Assembly: GCA_022561385.1 (NCBI GenBank)
Contig: JADFRG010000015.1
Span: forward strand, 1-61,454
Direction of reading: 5' to 3'
Length of the DNA: 61,454 bases
From: Chloroflexota bacterium
GTDB lineage: Bacteria > Chloroflexota > Anaerolineae > Anaerolineales > E44-bin32
The notes under the pieces were generated by a model. The model did no database searches, had not been told where the DNA came from, and saw nothing but the letters and a program-made list of their open reading frames with translations. Within the stretch, counting starts at the first letter, position 1. The number at the start of each line of letters is the position of its first letter. The position numbers and the translations under genes were made by a program. Of the stretch, positions 61,185 to 61,454 are shown piece by piece.

Positions 61185-61454
61185 CTAACGCAGCTCGGTC
61201 AGGGCGATCAAGTCTTCGCCTGAGGTCGTGTCTGTAAGCCCGCTGTGCACCAGTCCGGCCTGCTCCGCCAGTTGGACCGCCTTCGTCAGCTTGACCTTGC
61301 GCCAGCCAAAGAGTTTGCCCAGCTCTCTCGTGGAGGCCGCGCCGACCGAACGAAAGTAGAGCTCGGTGAGTTTGAGTCGTGCCTGCGATTCAGTTATTGG
61401 CCGGGCTTGTTCTGACAGGTCCGGAAAGTGGCGCGGCACGATGTCGTAGATGAA
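61185..61454 (-). CDS. Winged-helix protein (HTH_42/YcaQ-like), 5' partial
   Basis: The frame is open to the right window edge, so the start lies outside. The visible 89 residues are a C-terminal winged-helix region (ARLKLTELYFRSVGAAST, LGKLFGW) resembling the YcaQ/HTH_42 family, whose characterised members unhook DNA interstrand crosslinks. The catalytic part is not in view. Confidence 0.65.
   Translation of the reverse strand, partial: FIYDIVPRHFPDLSEQARPITESQARLKLTELYFRSVGAASTRELGKLFGWRKVKLTKAVQLAEQAGLVHSGLTDTTSGEDLIALTELR

Noticed and set aside
1..61454. UGA reassigned to tryptophan or glycine genome-wide
   Set aside because: Many well-recognised genes end at TGA at the expected family length and Trp is encoded by TGG throughout, so UGA is a normal stop outside the two Sec sites.

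Overview
This looks like a chromosomal segment of an uncultured, GC-rich bacterium, most likely Chloroflexota (Anaerolineae-like). Grounds for that inference: a T-box leader on leuS, a fused transaldolase/glucose-6-phosphate isomerase, an EF-G-2-type factor, a GTPase with a DUF4388 partner, UPF0316 proteins, and a decayed PucC-family gene. No phage, insertion sequence, CRISPR array or replication origin was seen. Gene density is high, with overlapping operons on both strands. Several sigma70-type promoters (TTGACA/TATAAT-like) can be read directly.

Region by region. 1-4.6 kb: C-terminal part of a Pro/Ala-rich PAS-like protein, an SPFH membrane protein, dtd, a SelW-type selenoprotein whose UGA codon would cut it short in routine gene calling, and a small YtxH-like protein. 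4.6-7.4 kb: two-component pair and RidA. 7.5-10.7 kb: one minus-strand unit with a promoter, tRNA-Ala(CGC), three tandem hairpin repeats, tRNA-Ala(GGC), a leucine T-box and leuS. 10.8-17.6 kb: M24 peptidase, two tandem hydrolases, an EF-G-like factor, a membrane-anchored thioredoxin selenoprotein with a UGGC active site, a metalloenzyme and a flavin reductase. 17.6-21.8 kb: a DarA/PII-like protein, a Na+/H+ antiporter with the same domain fused to its C terminus, a CBS protein and an ArsB/NhaD-type transporter. 21.8-33.3 kb: glycosidase, MaoC hydratase, bifunctional penicillin-binding protein, a degenerate methylase-like protein, M20 peptidase and an unfamiliar HExxH protein. 33.4-41.2 kb: a plus-strand run with epimerase, 3-methyladenine glycosylase, FabI, diguanylate cyclase, UPF0047, PIG-L deacetylase, two UPF0316 paralogues, DUF4388 and GTPase.

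41.2-45.2 kb is a thiamin unit: promoter, TPP riboswitch, thiamin pyrophosphokinase, then permease, binding protein and ATPase for a pyrimidine precursor, with a DUF402 protein at the end. It suggests salvage of a thiamin precursor under TPP feedback. 45.3-47.6 kb holds tRNA-Asn, the broken PucC gene, an unknown seven-helix protein and the only long non-coding gap. 47.6-49.8 kb has two HtrA/S1C proteases and a LuxR-type regulator. 49.9-57.3 kb encodes most of the pentose phosphate pathway as one operon (tal-pgi, HAD phosphatase, rpiA, gnd, zwf, pgl). 57.4-61.5 kb: OsmC, NAD(P)HX epimerase, SDR, an Lgt-like protein overlapping a TlpA-type thioredoxin, and a winged-helix protein cut by the window end.

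Most notable: two independent in-frame UGA selenoproteins, the antiporter-DarA fusion beside a free DarA homologue, the tRNA/T-box/leuS arrangement, and a thiamin ATPase that seems to start at CTG.
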